From Opitutia bacterium UBA7441 (GTDB lineage Bacteria; Verrucomicrobiota; Verrucomicrobiia; Opitutales; Coraliomargaritaceae), in contig DLQD01000126.1 in assembly GCA_002480015.1 (NCBI GenBank), positions 1-5,861 of the forward strand: a stretch of 5,861 bases of DNA, written 5' to 3'. The notes under the pieces are model-generated. The model did not search any database and was not told the origin of the DNA. It saw nothing but the letters and a program-made list of their open reading frames with translations. This document shows, in pieces, positions 5,341 to 5,861 of the stretch. Position numbers and translations under genes: made by a program. Numbering within the stretch: position 1 is the stretch's first letter; each line of letters opens with the position of its first letter.

Positions 5341-5861
5341 ATGCGACGCCCACTCACTAACCGCCTAACTTTTTTTGCGCTTCTTGCCGTCGCGCTGGGT
5401 TTTTTGAGCGGTTGTGGGCAACCGCCCCGCATCGAGCGGGGACAAGCTCCGTTGCCCGAGGATGTTTTGATTACCGAGTCCGAGCCGGGTCAATACGGGG
5501 GCATTTTCGTGCTGAACGAGACGACCCAACCGACGACCTTCAACCCGCAGGTGCCGAACAATCTGACGACGAGCCTGATTCTCACGCGGATTCTTTCCGG
5601 TCTCATCGATTTCGATCCGAGGACGGAGCAGTTCGTGCCTGCGCTGGCCAAGTCCTGGGAGGTGGGGGAGGATAATAGGTCGTACACCTTCCATCTGCGC
5701 AAAGGCGTGCGCTGGAGCGATGGCCGAGACTTCACGGCCGATGATGTGATTTTCACCTTCGATACGATTTTGGCCGAGGTCGAAGACCCCGAGACGGGGC
5801 AGCGGCGGCCTAAGTATCCTTCACGTTATTATCAGCAGTATCATATCAACGGCGAGAAGCT
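5341..5861 (+). CDS. ABC transporter substrate-binding lipoprotein, family 5 (Opp/Dpp-type), N-terminal part
   Basis: An open reading frame runs from ATG 5341 without a stop to the window edge, giving 173 complete codons of a protein usually 500-600 residues long. Residues 1-25 form a lipoprotein signal peptide: basic 'MRRPLTNRL', hydrophobic 'FFALLAVALGF', and lipobox 'LSGC' with the lipidated cysteine at 25. The mature part has 'QYGGIFVLNE' at 51-60 and 'FNPQVPNN' at 67-74. The family 5 solute-binding signature spans about 98-144: 'FVPALAKSWEV', 'YTFHLRKGVRWSDGRDFTA' and 'DDVIFTFDTIL'. Such proteins capture peptides, nickel, sugars or other solutes at the outer face of the inner membrane for an ABC importer; the ligand cannot be told from this end. 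Permease and ATPase genes, if linked, would lie to the right. It is divergent from the DUF1800-DUF1501 unit, with a shared 124-bp regulatory gap and no obvious functional link. Confidence 0.92.
   Translation, partial: MRRPLTNRLTFFALLAVALGFLSGCGQPPRIERGQAPLPEDVLITESEPGQYGGIFVLNETTQPTTFNPQVPNNLTTSLILTRILSGLIDFDPRTEQFVPALAKSWEVGEDNRSYTFHLRKGVRWSDGRDFTADDVIFTFDTILAEVEDPETGQRRPKYPSRYYQQYHINGEK

Noticed and set aside
5365..5756. Minus-strand and alternative-frame reading frames within 5365-5756
   Set aside because: They overlap the clear solute-binding lipoprotein, whose reading frame stays open to the window edge and carries a lipobox and the family signature.
1..5861. CRISPR array, tRNA or rRNA gene, insertion-sequence transposase
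   Set aside because: No regularly spaced repeats, no cloverleaf with a TTCGA-type arm in context, and no transposase motifs were seen on either strand.

Overview
The window looks like chromosomal DNA of a moderately GC-rich Gram-negative-type bacterium, most likely Verrucomicrobiota (Opitutae/Puniceicoccales-like) or a relative in the PVC group. The evidence is a DUF1800-DUF1501 gene pair with a Tat signal, a phosphofructokinase N-terminus of the 'GGLAPCLSSA' type, weak Shine-Dalgarno sequences on most genes, and a lipoprotein lipobox. This placement is inferred from gene families, not from a marker gene.

Layout, left to right. The N-terminal 67 codons of a probable pyrophosphate-dependent phosphofructokinase run leftward off the window (1-203, minus). 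A divergent gap (204-389) leads to a 445-residue MFS transporter (390-1727, plus). Its stop codon is embedded in the -35 box of the next unit, a compact type II toxin-antitoxin module: a BrnT-family toxin (1758-2045) overlapping by 14 nt a CopG/ribbon-helix-helix antitoxin (2032-2313). A perfect 9+9 bp inverted repeat (1735-1755) sits in the promoter and is a strong candidate autoregulatory operator. The module is visibly more AT-rich than its neighbours, as expected for an acquired cassette.

The whole space between the antitoxin and the next, convergent gene is a roughly 102-bp imperfect palindrome (2310-2411). Each end reads GTAGCG...CGCTCC inward, which resembles a REPIN-type doublet of REP sequences. 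Beyond it, on the minus strand, lie a Tat-exported DUF1501 protein (2412-3653) and, upstream of it in the same probable operon, a DUF1800 protein (3708-5216). The two families co-occur widely, are presumed to work together, and have no firmly established biochemical role.

A second divergent regulatory gap (5217-5340) holds a 16-bp palindrome and a GC-rich hairpin close to a ribosome binding site. It leads to a truncated family 5 (Opp/Dpp-type) solute-binding lipoprotein running off the right edge (5341-5861, plus).

Nothing here is clearly a wholly new system. The items most worth a second look are the toxin-antitoxin module with its operator and odd toxin start, the REPIN-like palindrome beside it, and the DUF1800-DUF1501 pair in which only one partner has a visible export signal.
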